Shown one piece after another: positions 1 through 8,952 of a DNA stretch of 64,000 bases (position 1 is the first letter of the stretch; each line of letters starts with the position of its first letter). Origin of the DNA: [Empedobacter] haloabium (GTDB lineage Bacteria; Pseudomonadota; Gammaproteobacteria; Burkholderiales; Burkholderiaceae_D); assembly GCA_008011715.2 (NCBI GenBank), contig CP136508.1, forward strand, positions 6,138,001 to 6,202,000, read 5' to 3'. Under the pieces are notes generated by a model. It was not told the DNA's origin. It was given only the letters and a program-made list of their open reading frames with translations, and ran no database searches. The position numbers were made by a program, and so were the translations under genes.

Positions 1-599
1 ACCGCCATCAGCAGCCCGCCGAACACGCGGTTCTGCACCCGCAGGGCGCGCGGGTCGCGGAAATAGCCCTGCATCGTCGAGGCCAGCAGCGCGTAACCAT
101 GCATGACCGTCATGTCGATCGCCACCATCGTCACGGCCAGGATCAGCAGCTGGGGCAACACGGGCTCGCCCTGCGTGATGAACTGCGGCAGCACGGCCAC
201 CATGAAGATGATGCCTTTCGGATTCGTGGCGTTGGTGAGAAAGCCCGTCAGCACGCGGCGCCCCGTCGAGGGCAACGTTGCCTGCCTGGCCACGCCGACC
301 TCGGCGCCACCGTCCACCTTGGCGCGCCATTGCGACAGGCCCAGCCAGATCAGGTACAGCGCGCCCACCGTCTTGACGACGTTGAACGCGAATTCGGACG
401 CCAGCAGCAAGGAACCCACGCCGGCACCGGCAATGAACAGCACCAGCAACAGCCCCAGCTGGAGTCCCATGACCGTGGCGCTGGCCTTGCGCACGCCGTA
501 CGACAAGCCATGCGACATCGACAACACGGCACCGGAACCGGGCGAGATGGCGATGATGATGGCGGAGATGGCAAAACCGAGCCAGGTGGCAAAACTCAT
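1..599 (-). CDS. LysE/RhtB family amino-acid exporter (partial, runs off left edge)
   Basis: This is an inner-membrane exporter of the LysE/RhtB family, which pumps out amino acids such as lysine, threonine or homoserine. Reading leftward from the ATG at 599, the protein begins MSFATWLGFAISAIIIAISP, and then has the GSGAVLSMSHGLSYG segment that marks the family after the first helix. About 199 residues are visible against a usual length near 205-210, so only the last few residues lie beyond the window. Several hydrophobic segments match the expected six-helix fold. The gene is divergent from the DUF808 gene across about 116 bases. The substrate cannot be told from sequence. Confidence 0.85.
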   Translation of the reverse strand, partial: MSFATWLGFAISAIIIAISPGSGAVLSMSHGLSYGVRKASATVMGLQLGLLLVLFIAGAGVGSLLLASEFAFNVVKTVGALYLIWLGLSQWRAKVDGGAEVGVARQATLPSTGRRVLTGFLTNATNPKGIIFMVAVLPQFITQGEPVLPQLLILAVTMVAIDMTVMHGYALLASTMQGYFRDPRALRVQNRVFGGLLMA

Positions 600-715
600 G
601 GGGGATCCAGGCAAGAACAATGCATGTAGAGTAACGCAGATTGCAGCACAGCGCAGCGCCGCCGCCGGGTAAGGTAAGATTATCGGTTCAACCACTTCCC
701 TAGAGAGAGCCACCG

Positions 716-1666
716 ATGGCCGGAACCAGCCTGCTTGCCCTGATCGACGATATTGCCACCATTCTCGACGACGTCGCCGCCATGAGCAAGGTGGCCGCGA
801 AAAAAACCGCCGGCGTGCTGGGCGACGACCTGGCGCTCAACGCCCAGCAGGTGGCCGGCGTCAAGGCCGACCGCGAATTGCCCGTCGTCTGGGCCGTGGC
901 GGTGGGGTCGACCAAGAACAAGGCGATCCTCGTGCCCGCTGCGCTGGCCATCAGCGCCTTCGCGCCGTGGGGCGTAACGCCGCTGTTGATGATCGGCGGC
1001 GCCTACCTGTGCTTCGAGGGCTTTGAAAAGCTCGCGCACAAGTTCCTGCACAGCAAGGAAGAAGACGAGCAGCACCATGCCGAGCTGGTGGCCGCCGTGA
1101 CCGATCCCGAGGTCGACCTGTGCGCGCTGGAGAAGGAAAAGATCAGCGGCGCCATCCGGACCGACTTCATTCTGTCCGCCGAGATCATCGTCATCGCGCT
1201 GGGCACCGTGTCGGCCGCGCCGTTCAGCCAGCAGGTGGCCGTGCTGGTCAGCATCGCCGCCATCATGACCGTCGGTGTGTACGGCATCGTGGCCGGCATC
1301 GTCAAGATGGACGATGCCGGTCTGTACCTGAGTCAGCGCGCCGGGGCCGGCATGGCGGCCGTGCGCGCGCTGGGCCGCTTCCTGCTGGCCGCGGCGCCCA
1401 AGCTGATGAAGCTGCTGTCGGTGCTGGGCACCGTGGCGATGTTCATGGTCGGCGGCGGTATCCTCACGCATGGCATTCCGCAGCTGCACGATGTCATCCA
1501 CCACGCCGCCGAGTCGGCCCATGCGGTGGGGGGCGTCGGCCCGGCGCTGGGCTGGCTGACGCCGCACGTGGCCGACATCGTCGTCGGCGTGCTGACCGGT
1601 GCCATAGTGCTGGCAGCCGTTTCCGTGGTCACTAAAGTGTTGCGCAAATTCAAGGGCAAGGCTTAA
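716..1666 (+). CDS. DUF808 family membrane protein (YedI-like)
   Basis: The product is a 316-residue integral membrane protein of the DUF808 family, related to E. coli YedI, whose function is unknown. The N-terminus MAGTSLLALIDDIATILDD, the VKADRELPVVWAVAVGS segment near residue 50 and the GGAYLCFEGFEKLAHK segment near residue 95 are typical. Four or more hydrophobic helices follow, and the tail is basic (KVLRKFKGKA). The length agrees with the family. The ATG at 716 follows a GAGAG purine stretch. It stands alone between a divergent LysE gene and a decayed YiaA/YiaB gene. Confidence 0.85.
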   Translation: MAGTSLLALIDDIATILDDVAAMSKVAAKKTAGVLGDDLALNAQQVAGVKADRELPVVWAVAVGSTKNKAILVPAALAISAFAPWGVTPLLMIGGAYLCFEGFEKLAHKFLHSKEEDEQHHAELVAAVTDPEVDLCALEKEKISGAIRTDFILSAEIIVIALGTVSAAPFSQQVAVLVSIAAIMTVGVYGIVAGIVKMDDAGLYLSQRAGAGMAAVRALGRFLLAAAPKLMKLLSVLGTVAMFMVGGGILTHGIPQLHDVIHHAAESAHAVGGVGPALGWLTPHVADIVVGVLTGAIVLAAVSVVTKVLRKFKGKA

Positions 1667-1719
1667 ATTTTTGCCATCATGCAACACGCGGCGCCGTGCC
1701 GCGATAGCAAGGAGATTTC

Positions 1720-1952
1720 ATAAAGAACGTACAACGACCCACCGCCGCGTTTGTCGGCGCTGCCTGGCTGGCCATGCTGATCGGTGCCTTCGCCTATGTG
1801 GCGGGTGTGTTCAACGCCACGCTGGCGCCCAGCGAAAAGGGTTTTATGCGATGGCTTACACGCTGAGCCTGTTTGCCGCTGTCGCCGTGCAGAAAAACGT
1901 GCGCGACATCGCGGCCGCCGGCGGCCAGAAGGCCATGGAAGAGCCCGCCTGA
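1720..1952 (+). pseudogene. YiaA/YiaB family small membrane protein, broken
   Basis: This is the remnant of a small inner-membrane protein of the YiaA/YiaB family. Frame 1 encodes KNVQRPTAAFVGAAWLAMLI and on to SEKGF, then hits a stop at 1863-1865. The family sequence continues in another frame as YAMAYTLSLFAAVAVQKNVR to the stop at 1950-1952. Adding one T in the T-run at 1842-1845 would rejoin the halves. The expected start is also missing: a good GGAG ribosome site at 1711-1714 is followed by ATA at 1720 where ATG would be expected (ATA-AAG-AAC). Two independent lesions favour a real pseudogene over a single read error, though family members often carry a second domain that is absent here. 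Confidence 0.7.
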
Positions 1953-1964
1953 CCATGTAATGCC

Positions 1965-2013
1965 GAGCTCGTGTCCCACCGCGGTGACTGACCCCGCGGT
2001 GGGACACGAGCTC
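1965..2013. repeat. 3'-end palindrome R1
   Basis: This is a perfect inverted repeat with 20-bp arms at 1965-1984 and 1994-2013 and a 9-base loop containing TGACTGACC. It begins 13 bases after the stop of the broken YiaA/YiaB gene. No T-tract follows, so it is not a textbook intrinsic terminator. A degenerate copy with the same GTGACTGACCCCGCGGTGGG core is found at 44583-44625. It belongs to the window-wide GGGTCAG/GGGACAG palindrome set. Confidence 0.85.
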
Positions 2014-2126
2014 TACCGTAGTTGCCTCCCCGTGCGGCGTTCGCCGCAGCGTGTTTCCACTCCGTCATCCCCCGCCGTTGCAGCGGCGCGAAGCCCGCGC
2101 CGCATGTGTCTCCCATTCCTCCAATT

Positions 2127-2168
2127 TTGATCTAAATCAAGGTTTTTGGAGGTTGCCCTCCCTAAACT
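2127..2168 (+). promoter_or_regulatory. FNR-dependent class II promoter of the aer-hemN-ccoIS operon
   Basis: TTGATctaaATCAA at 2127-2140 is a perfect match to the FNR consensus TTGAT-N4-ATCAA. If the box is centred at -41.5, the class II position, the start of transcription would be 2175 and the -10 hexamer should lie at 2163-2168, where TAAACT is found. The sequence just after the box (GGTTTTTGGAGG) resembles that after the ccoN box. The first gene of the operon starts at 2276, leaving a leader of about 100 bases. The remaining bases between 1953 and 2275 hold palindrome R1 and no other clear feature. Confidence 0.85.
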
Positions 2169-2275
2169 GATTCCTGTGGTGTATTGCCGCACAGAAATTA
2201 CAGCAGTTCATAACATTCAGGACAGAGCGCCAACGAAGGCGCCGCCAGAACAACACAGGCTTAGGAGTAAACCCG

Positions 2276-3907
2276 ATGCGCAAGAATTTGCCCGTCACCA
2301 ACCAGGAAGTGGACCTCGATCCGGATCAGGCGATCGTCTCTAAAACGGATTTGGATGGCAATATCGTTTATGTGAACCCGTATTTCATCCAGGTCAGCGG
2401 TTTCACGGAAGAAGAACTGATCGGCGCCCCGCAGAACATCGTGCGCCATCCCGACATGCCGCCGCAGGCGTTCGCCGACCTGTGGACGTCGATCCGGGCC
2501 GGCACGCCGTGGACGGGTCTGGTCAAGAACCGCTGCAAGAACGGCGACTTCTACTGGGTGAAAGCCAATATCACGCCGATCAAGGAAGCCGGCCGCACCG
2601 TCGGCTACATGTCCGTGCGCACCCGCCCCGAACGCAGCCAGGTGAACGCGGCCATCGCCGCCTACCGCGCGCTGGCCGAGGGCAGCAAGGATATCGAGAT
2701 CCGCAACGGCCAGATCATCCGCCGCGGCCTGCCGCACCTGCTGGGCCGGCTGTCGCACGTGTCGCTGGCGATGCGCATCTGGCTCTCGACCAGCGTCGTC
2801 AACACGCTGCTGCTGGGTGTCTGCGTTGCCAGCTTGTTCGCCGAGAGCACGACGGGCGCCGTCCGCTACGGCATCTTCGGCGCCACCTTCATTGGCCTGT
2901 TGATCAACGTCTTCCTGTGGTACACGCTGCGGGTCGGCATGCTGCAGCCGCTGGCGCGGGCCGTGGAAGGCGCGCGCCGCATCGCCGCCGGCGACCTGTC
3001 CGGCACGTTCGAGACGCACAGCACGGACGAAGCGGGCCAGCTGCTGCGCGCGCTGGAGCAGATGAACAACAACCTGATCGCGACCATCCGCGATGTGCGC
3101 GTCAACGTCGAGACGATGGCCGTCGCCACGCGCCAGATCGCCGCCGGCAACGCCGACCTGTCCGGCCGCACCGAGTCGCAGGCCGCCAGCCTGGAAGAGA
3201 CGGCATCGTCGGTCGACGAGTTCTCCTCGACCGTGAAGGCCAATGCCGACAACTCGCTGCAGGCCAATACCCTGGCCATGGCCGCCTCCGACGTGGCGGT
3301 GCAGGGCGGCGCCATCGTCTCCGAAGTGATCACCACGATGGACGAGATCAACAACTCCTCCAAGCAGATCGTCGACATCATCGCGCTGATCGAGGGCATC
3401 GCCTTCCAGACCAATATCCTGGCGCTGAACGCGGCCGTCGAGGCGGCGCGCGCCGGTGAACAGGGCCGCGGCTTTGCCGTGGTGGCGGGCGAAGTGCGCA
3501 ACCTGGCGCAGCGTTCGTCGGTGGCCGCCAAGGACATCAAGCACCTGATCGAAGTGTCGGTGTCGAAGGTCGGCACCGGCATGGAACGGGCCCACCGCGC
3601 CGGCGCGACGATGGAGCAGGTCGTCACGTCCGTCAAGCAGGTCACCAGCATCATGCAGGAGATCTCGATCGCCTCGCGCGAACAGAGCGCCGGCGTCGAC
3701 CAGGTCAACAAGGCCATCGCCCACATGGACCAGGTGACGCAGCAAAACGCCGCCCTGGTCGAGGAAGCGGCGGCCGCCGCCAGCAGCCTGGCCGAGGAAG
3801 CCAACGGCCTGACGCAAGCGGTCAGCCTGTTCAACTTCGGCAAATCCAACGTGCGTGCCCCGGCACGCCGCCCCGCGGCCAGGGACGTGAAACGGCTGGC
3901 CGCCTGA
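2276..3907 (+). CDS. aer: PAS-domain methyl-accepting chemotaxis protein (Aer-like energy-taxis receptor)
   Basis: This 543-residue receptor probably senses redox or oxygen state through flavin bound to an N-terminal PAS domain and signals to CheA/CheW. The PAS domain spans about residues 15-115 (DLDGNIVYVNPYFIQVSGFT, NIVRHPDMP, NGDFYWVKAN), as in Aer. Two hydrophobic helices near 167-187 and 198-216 form a hairpin anchor with no periplasmic ligand domain. A HAMP domain follows and then the MCP signalling hairpin, whose tip reads GIAFQTNILALNAAVEAARA. The ATG at 2276 has a strong AGGAG site. It is the first gene downstream of a perfect FNR box and hemN begins 26 bases later, so the receptor is made with the microaerobic respiratory genes. 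Confidence 0.92.
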   Translation: MRKNLPVTNQEVDLDPDQAIVSKTDLDGNIVYVNPYFIQVSGFTEEELIGAPQNIVRHPDMPPQAFADLWTSIRAGTPWTGLVKNRCKNGDFYWVKANITPIKEAGRTVGYMSVRTRPERSQVNAAIAAYRALAEGSKDIEIRNGQIIRRGLPHLLGRLSHVSLAMRIWLSTSVVNTLLLGVCVASLFAESTTGAVRYGIFGATFIGLLINVFLWYTLRVGMLQPLARAVEGARRIAAGDLSGTFETHSTDEAGQLLRALEQMNNNLIATIRDVRVNVETMAVATRQIAAGNADLSGRTESQAASLEETASSVDEFSSTVKANADNSLQANTLAMAASDVAVQGGAIVSEVITTMDEINNSSKQIVDIIALIEGIAFQTNILALNAAVEAARAGEQGRGFAVVAGEVRNLAQRSSVAAKDIKHLIEVSVSKVGTGMERAHRAGATMEQVVTSVKQVTSIMQEISIASREQSAGVDQVNKAIAHMDQVTQQNAALVEEAAAAASSLAEEANGLTQAVSLFNFGKSNVRAPARRPAARDVKRLAA

Positions 3908-3933
3908 CCCACCCCAGAAACAGAAGAACGATC

Positions 3934-5373
3934 ATGAACATCGCCACCGCCTCCCTGGTCCCCTCCGTGCAGTTCGACGCCAACGTCATCGAGAAACTGA
4001 GCATGTCCGGCCCGCGCTACACGTCGTATCCGACGGCGGACCGCTTCACGCCCGGCTTCGGCTACGGCAGCTTCCTGGAAGCGCAGGCGGGTCTGAAAAT
4101 GCGCGGCGGGCGGCGGCCGCTGTCGCTCTACGTGCACGTGCCGTTCTGCGAGAACATCTGCTACTACTGCGCGTGCAACAAGATCGTCACCAAGGACCGC
4201 AGCAAGGCGGCCACGTACCTGTCGTACCTGAAGCAGGAGATCGACATGCAGGGCACGCTGTTCGACGGCATCAACCGCGTCGAGCAGCTGCACTTCGGCG
4301 GCGGCACGCCCACCTACTTCAGCGACCGCCAGATGGAAGACCTGATGGCGCACCTGCGCCGCAACTTCGACTTCGCGCCGGACGCCGAAGGCGAGTATTC
4401 GATCGAGATCGATCCGCGCACCGTGGACGCGGCGCGCGTGCAGTCGCTGCGCCGGCAGGGCTTCAATCGCCTGAGCCTGGGCGTGCAGGACTTCGATCCG
4501 GACGTGCAGAAGGCCGTCAACCGTATCCAGCCGGCCGAGGACACCATCGCCATCATGGCCGCCGCGCGCGACGCCGGCTTCCGCTCCATCAGCATCGACC
4601 TGATCTACGGCCTGCCGAAGCAGACGATGGCGACGATGGAGCAGACGTTGTCGAAGGTCATCGTCGCCAATCCCGACCGCATCGCGCTGTACAACTACGC
4701 GCACATGCCGCACCTGTTCAAGCCGCAGCGGCGCATCGCCGAAAGCGAGCTGCCGGCACCGGAGGTGAAGCTGGAGATGCTGGCGCTGTGCATCAGCCGC
4801 CTGACGGCTGCCGGCTACGTCTACATCGGCATGGACCATTTCGCCAAGCCGGAGGACGACCTGGCCGTGGCCCAGCGCCAGGGCCGGCTGCACCGCAACT
4901 TCCAGGGTTATTCGACGCACGCGGAAATGGACCTGGTCGCCGTCGGCGTCTCGGCCATCAGCGCCGTCAACGCCACCTACAGCCAGAACGAAAAGACGCT
5001 GGACGATTATTACGCCCGCCTGGACGAAGGCAAGCTGCCCGTGGCACGCGGTTATAAGCTGGACAGCGACGACCTGCTGCGCCGGATCATCATCCAGCGC
5101 CTGATGTGCAACTTCGAGCTGTCCACGAGATCCGTCGAACAGGGCTGGCCGATCCGCTTCGAGGACTACTTCGCGCGCGAGCTGGAACAGCTGCGCGAGT
5201 TCGTCGCCGACGGCCTGGTGACCATCGAGGACGGCTGGATCTCCGTCACCTTGAAAGGCCGCCTGACGATCCGCAATATCTGCATGCTGTTCGACCGCCA
5301 TCTGCAGCAGGCGCGCGCGCAGGCGGCCGCCAGCGCGCAGCCGCAACCGCTGCGGTATTCGAAGACGATCTGA
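3934..5373 (+). CDS. hemN: Oxygen-independent coproporphyrinogen III oxidase (HemN)
   Basis: HemN is a cytosolic radical-SAM enzyme that decarboxylates coproporphyrinogen III to protoporphyrinogen IX without oxygen, supplying haem for the cbb3 oxidase in low oxygen. The 479-residue length is usual. The cluster motif is seen at about residues 71-78 as CENICYYCAC, the HemN form CX3CX2CXC, which separates it from HemW-like proteins. GPRYTSYPTADRF near residue 29, the glycine-rich HFGGGTPTYFS and the GVQDFDPDVQKAVNRIQP segment are all conserved. It sits in the FNR-controlled operon and is followed 5 bases later by the TauE/SafE-like gene, so translation is probably coupled. Confidence 0.96.
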   Translation: MNIATASLVPSVQFDANVIEKLSMSGPRYTSYPTADRFTPGFGYGSFLEAQAGLKMRGGRRPLSLYVHVPFCENICYYCACNKIVTKDRSKAATYLSYLKQEIDMQGTLFDGINRVEQLHFGGGTPTYFSDRQMEDLMAHLRRNFDFAPDAEGEYSIEIDPRTVDAARVQSLRRQGFNRLSLGVQDFDPDVQKAVNRIQPAEDTIAIMAAARDAGFRSISIDLIYGLPKQTMATMEQTLSKVIVANPDRIALYNYAHMPHLFKPQRRIAESELPAPEVKLEMLALCISRLTAAGYVYIGMDHFAKPEDDLAVAQRQGRLHRNFQGYSTHAEMDLVAVGVSAISAVNATYSQNEKTLDDYYARLDEGKLPVARGYKLDSDDLLRRIIIQRLMCNFELSTRSVEQGWPIRFEDYFARELEQLREFVADGLVTIEDGWISVTLKGRLTIRNICMLFDRHLQQARAQAAASAQPQPLRYSKTI

Positions 5374-5378
5374 TCATC

Positions 5379-6134
5379 ATGTCCCTCAACCTGCTCCCCG
5401 TGTTCGTCGTCGGCCTGGCCGGCAGCGTGCATTGCATCGGCATGTGCGGCGGCATCGTCGGCGCGCTGAGCGCGGGCGCGCCACGGCGCACGATTCCGAT
5501 CGTGCCGGCCAATGGCACGGCGGTGCTGGCGCTGGCCGACAGCGGCGTGGCGCGGGTGCTGGCCTACAACGCGGGCCGCATCGGCAGCTACATGGTCGCC
5601 GGCGCGCTGGCGGCGGGCCTGGTCAACGGTGCCGCCAGCCTGGCTCGCATCGCGGCATGGCAGGGCTTCGCCTACCTGCTGGCCAACCTCATGCTGATCG
5701 CGTTGGGCCTGTACCTGATGGACGCCTGGCGCGGCCTGGCCCACGTCGAGCAGGCCGGCAAGATGCTGTGGCGCCGTGTGCAACCCCTGATGCGGCCGCT
5801 GCTGCCGATGGACACGCTGCCGAAGGCCTTTGCGCTGGGTGGCCTGTGGGGCTGGGTGCCGTGCGGGATGGTGTACAGCGTGCTGCTGACGGCGCTGCTG
5901 TCCGGCTCCGCCGCCGGCGGCGCCGCCGTCATGCTGGTCTTTGGCCTGGGCACATTGCCGATGCTGCTGGCCCTCGGCCTAGCTGGTACGCGCCTGCGCG
6001 CGATGCTGCAGCAACGCCGCGTGCGTCTTGCCTGCGGCCTGCTGGTGCTGGCCTTCGGCCTGCTGGGCATCGCCCGCTACGCCGGCGGCCTGCAGCATGG
6101 CTGGCTGGACGCCCTGTGCGTGGGCGCAGCATGA
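5379..6134 (+). CDS. TauE/SafE-like membrane protein of cbb3 oxidase biogenesis
   Basis: This 251-residue integral membrane protein belongs to the sulfite-exporter TauE/SafE-like group whose members regularly lie next to ccoI and ccoS. The N-terminal helix carries VGLAGSVHCIGMCGGIVGAL and a second half carries GLWGWVPCGMVYSVLLTAL; paired cysteine motifs of this kind suggest metal or thiol handling related to DsbD/CcdA-type proteins. Six or so hydrophobic helices are visible. The ATG at 5379 is 5 bases after the hemN stop, and the last codon overlaps the ccoI start as ATGA. A role in copper delivery or maturation of cbb3 oxidase is inferred from context; sulfite export is not supported. Confidence 0.85.
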   Translation: MSLNLLPVFVVGLAGSVHCIGMCGGIVGALSAGAPRRTIPIVPANGTAVLALADSGVARVLAYNAGRIGSYMVAGALAAGLVNGAASLARIAAWQGFAYLLANLMLIALGLYLMDAWRGLAHVEQAGKMLWRRVQPLMRPLLPMDTLPKAFALGGLWGWVPCGMVYSVLLTALLSGSAAGGAAVMLVFGLGTLPMLLALGLAGTRLRAMLQQRRVRLACGLLVLAFGLLGIARYAGGLQHGWLDALCVGAA

Positions 6135-8564
6135 ACGCCGTACCGCAAATCCTAGCATGCTTCCACTGCGGCCTGCCGGTACCGGACGGCGCGCGCTGGC
6201 ACGTGCCGATCGACGGCGTCGACCGCGCCATGTGCTGCCCCGGCTGCGAAGCGGTGGCCCGCACCATCGTCGACATCGGCCAGGCCAGCTACTACCGTGA
6301 ACGCACGGGCTTTGCCGCCACCGCCGGCACGGCGGCGGACCTGGTGCCGCCCGAGCTGCGCCTGTACGACAGCGATCCCCGTTTCGCCGCCGACGAGAAA
6401 GAGCAGGTGGAAGCGGTGCTGCTGGTCGAAGGCATCCGCTGCGCCGCCTGCGTGTGGCTGATCGAACATCGCCTGCTGAAGATCGACGGCGTCACGGCCG
6501 CCAGCCTGAACGTCGCCACCGAACGGCTGACAGTGCGCTGGCGTGCCGGCGCCGTCAAACTGTCCGACCTGCTGCAGGCACTGCGCACGATCGGCTACGC
6601 GGCGTTCCCGTATGATGCGGCGCGCCACACGGAGCAGCTGCGCAAGAGCGGCCGCACCCTGGGCCGCCAGCTGTTCGTGGCCGGCTTGTCGATGATGCAG
6701 GTGATGATGTACGTGGCGCCGGCCTACATGGCCGACGACGGCACGCTCGACAACGACATGGCCGCGCTGATGCGCTGGGCCAGCCTGCTGCTGACCCTAC
6801 CCGCCGTGGTCTATTCGGCGCAGCCGTTCTTTGCCGGCGCGTGGGCCAGCCTGCGCGCGCGCGTGCTGGGCATGGACGTGCCGGTCGCGCTGGGCATCGG
6901 CGCCGCCTTCCTCGGCAGCGTGGTCGCCACCTGGCGCGGCCAGGGCGACGTGTACTTCGATTCCGTCACGATGTTCATCTTCCTGCTGCTGGCCAGCCGC
7001 TACCTGGAGCTGCTGGCGCGGCGCAAGGCGGCCGGTGCACTGGAACGCATGCAGCATGCGCTGCCCGCGTCGGCCAGCAAGCTGACGGCCTGGCCAGCGC
7101 GCGATACCACGGTCGTGCCGGCAGCCGCGCTGGTGGCGGGCGACCATATCGCCGTCAAGCCGGGCGAGGCGTTCGCCGCGGACGGTGTCATCGCCGAGGG
7201 CCGCACCGCCGTCGACCTGGCGCTGCTGACGGGAGAGAGCGTGCCGCAGCCGAAGGACGTCGGCGACGCGGTGCCCGGTGGCGCCATCAATACCAGCAGC
7301 GCCGTTGTGCTGCGCGTGACGAAACCCGTGGCCGACAGCACCCTGTCGGGCTTATTGAAACTGGTGGAACGCGCGGGCGCGGCCAAGCCGCGGATCGCGC
7401 AGTGGGCCGACCGCGCCGCGTCACACTTCGTGCTGGCGCTGCTGCTGTTTGCCGTGGCCACGTTCGCATTCTGGAGCTGGCACGATCCGGCACGCGCCTG
7501 GCCCGTCGCCATCGCCGTGCTGGTGGTGTCGTGCCCGTGCGCGCTGTCGCTGGCCACGCCGTCCGCGCTGGCCGCCGCCACGGACAGCCTGCTGGCCAAG
7601 GGCATCCTCGTGGTACGCCCGCACGTGCTGGAGACGCTGCACCGCGCCACCCACATCGTGTTCGACAAGACCGGTACGCTGACCACCGGCCGCCCGGCCG
7701 TGCAGTCGGTCGAGGCCTTCAACGGCATGGATGGCGCGACCGCCGCGCAGCTTGCCGCGGCACTGGAAGCGGGCAGCCTGCACCCGATCGGCCGCGCCAT
7801 CGCCACGCATGCGCAGGCGCTGCCGCAGCTCGTCACCGTGCATGCGGAGGAGCTGCTGGAGCTGCCGGGCCAGGGCCTGGAAGGCATGATCGCCGGTCAG
7901 CGTTACCGCCTTGGCAATGCGGCGTTCGCGGCCATGCTGGCGGGCGGTACGCCGCCGGAGAGCCATGCGCGCGCAGATGCCACGACCGTCTGGCTGGTGT
8001 CGCAAGGCCGCTGGCTGGCGTGCTTCGCGGTCAGCGACAGCTTGCGCCCGGATGCGCAGCAGACGGTGGACCGCTTCCGCGCAAAGGGCAAGCAGGTGGT
8101 ACTGCTCAGCGGCGACCGCCAGGCGCTGGCGGACCAGGTGGCGCGCCAGCTCGGCATCGACATCGCGCTGGGCGACTGCCTGCCCGAGCGCAAGCTGGCC
8201 TATGTGCAGCAGCTGCAGGCCGCCGGCGCTGTCGTCGCGATGGTGGGCGACGGCATCAACGACGCGGCCGTGCTGAGCGCCGCCGACGTCTCGTTCGCGA
8301 TGGGTTCGGGCGCGGCGCTGGCGCAGGTGCATGCGGACACCGTGCTGCTGCATGGTCAAATCGGCATGGTGGGCGAGACGGCGGCCAAGGCGTCCGCCAC
8401 GATGCGGGTGATTCGCCAGAGACCTGGCCTGGGCCACCGTGTACAACATCGTCGCCATCCCCGCCGCCGCCTTCGGCCTGCTGGGGCCCTGGCTGGCCGG
8501 CGTGGGCATGGCCGCCAGCTCCGCCATCGTCATCGTCAACGCATTGCGCCTGCGCGCGAGGTAA
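6131..8564 (+). pseudogene. ccoI: Copper-transporting P-type ATPase CcoI/FixI, frameshifted near the C-terminus
   Basis: CcoI is the P1B ATPase that moves copper needed for cbb3 oxidase assembly. The frame from the ATG at 6131 has an N-terminal cysteine-rich region (CFHCGLPV, CCPGCEAVA), a heavy-metal domain with GIRCAACVWLIEH, LLTGESVPQ, the CPC metal site at residues 468-470 (SCPCALSLATP), the phosphorylated Asp512 in DKTGT, and GDGINDA. At residue 764 the frame breaks: one extra G at about 8421 turns the expected RQNLAWATVYNIVAIPAAAF into an arginine/histidine-rich tail that reads on to 8869 across ccoS. The correct continuation is intact in the next frame and stops at 8562-8564, just before ccoS. 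Without the extra base the protein would be 810 residues. It may be a true mutation or a read error; no other damage is seen. Confidence 0.85.
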
Positions 8565-8567
8565 GTC

Positions 8568-8720
8568 ATGGAATCGTTATACCTGCTGGTCCCCTTGAGC
8601 ATCGCACTGGTCTTCGGCGCGCTGTGGGTCTTTTTCAAAGCCTCCGACGACGGCCAGTTCGAGGACCTGGAAGGTCCGGCGCTGCGCATCCTGCACGACG
8701 ACGACGACCCCCTTCGCTAG
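8568..8720 (+). CDS. ccoS: cbb3 oxidase maturation protein CcoS
   Basis: CcoS is a small membrane protein needed to insert cofactors (haem b and CuB) into the cbb3 catalytic subunit. The 50-residue product begins MESLYLLVPLSIALVFGALW, a single hydrophobic helix, then has the family's FFKASDDGQFEDLEGPALRIL segment and an acidic tail. This is the usual length and layout. It begins 3 bases after the restored ccoI stop and closes the FNR-driven operon. In the frameshifted state, ribosomes that stay in the ccoI frame would read through this gene out of frame, which could lower CcoS output. Confidence 0.93.
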   Translation: MESLYLLVPLSIALVFGALWVFFKASDDGQFEDLEGPALRILHDDDDPLR

Positions 8721-8733
8721 CGCATACTGCTCT

Positions 8734-8791
8734 AACCGGGGTCAGGTCTGGCAATCGGACAAATGTCCGATTGCCAGACCTGACCCCGGTT
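8734..8791. repeat. 3'-end palindrome R2
   Basis: This is a perfect inverted repeat with 28-bp arms (8734-8761 and 8764-8791) and a 2-base centre, starting 13 bases after the ccoS stop. The outer arm AACCGGGGTCAGGTCTG is shared with the palindrome at 20703-20757, while the inner six bases differ. A partial echo (TGCTGTGCCAGACCAGACCCCGG) follows to about 8815. In the gap 8721-9032 the remaining features are a short palindrome at 8868-8888 and the FNR promoter of ccoN. Confidence 0.88.
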
Positions 8792-8867
8792 GCTGTGCCA
8801 GACCAGACCCCGGTTGCTGTGCCGCTCGATTCATCTTGTCTTCCTGCTCACCTAGTCATTTCGAACT

Positions 8868-8888
8868 AGGCCTTATGCCATAAGGCCT
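8868..8888. repeat. Short palindrome between ccoS and ccoN
   Basis: AGGCCTTAT and ATAAGGCCT form 9-bp arms around a 3-base loop. It lies between palindrome R2 and the ccoN FNR box, about 65 bases before the box. It could be a protein-binding site or a weak transcript-end hairpin; there is no T-tract. No function can be assigned. Confidence 0.5.
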
Positions 8889-8952
8889 CCTGCGGCGCGC
8901 CCGCCACACTGGATCGTTCAATTAGCCACACAGTAGTACGTCCCGGCAATTT

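Noticed and set aside
2866..5346. An 826-codon open frame on the minus strand across aer and hemN
   Set aside because: It is antisense to two well-recognised genes, has the arginine/histidine/alanine-rich composition of shadow frames in GC-rich DNA, and shows no domain.
5432..6130. Upstream extension of the ccoI frame through the TauE/SafE-like gene
   Set aside because: The CcoI protein starts at ATG 6131 with its cysteine-rich region; the upstream part is out-of-frame reading of the TauE/SafE-like gene.
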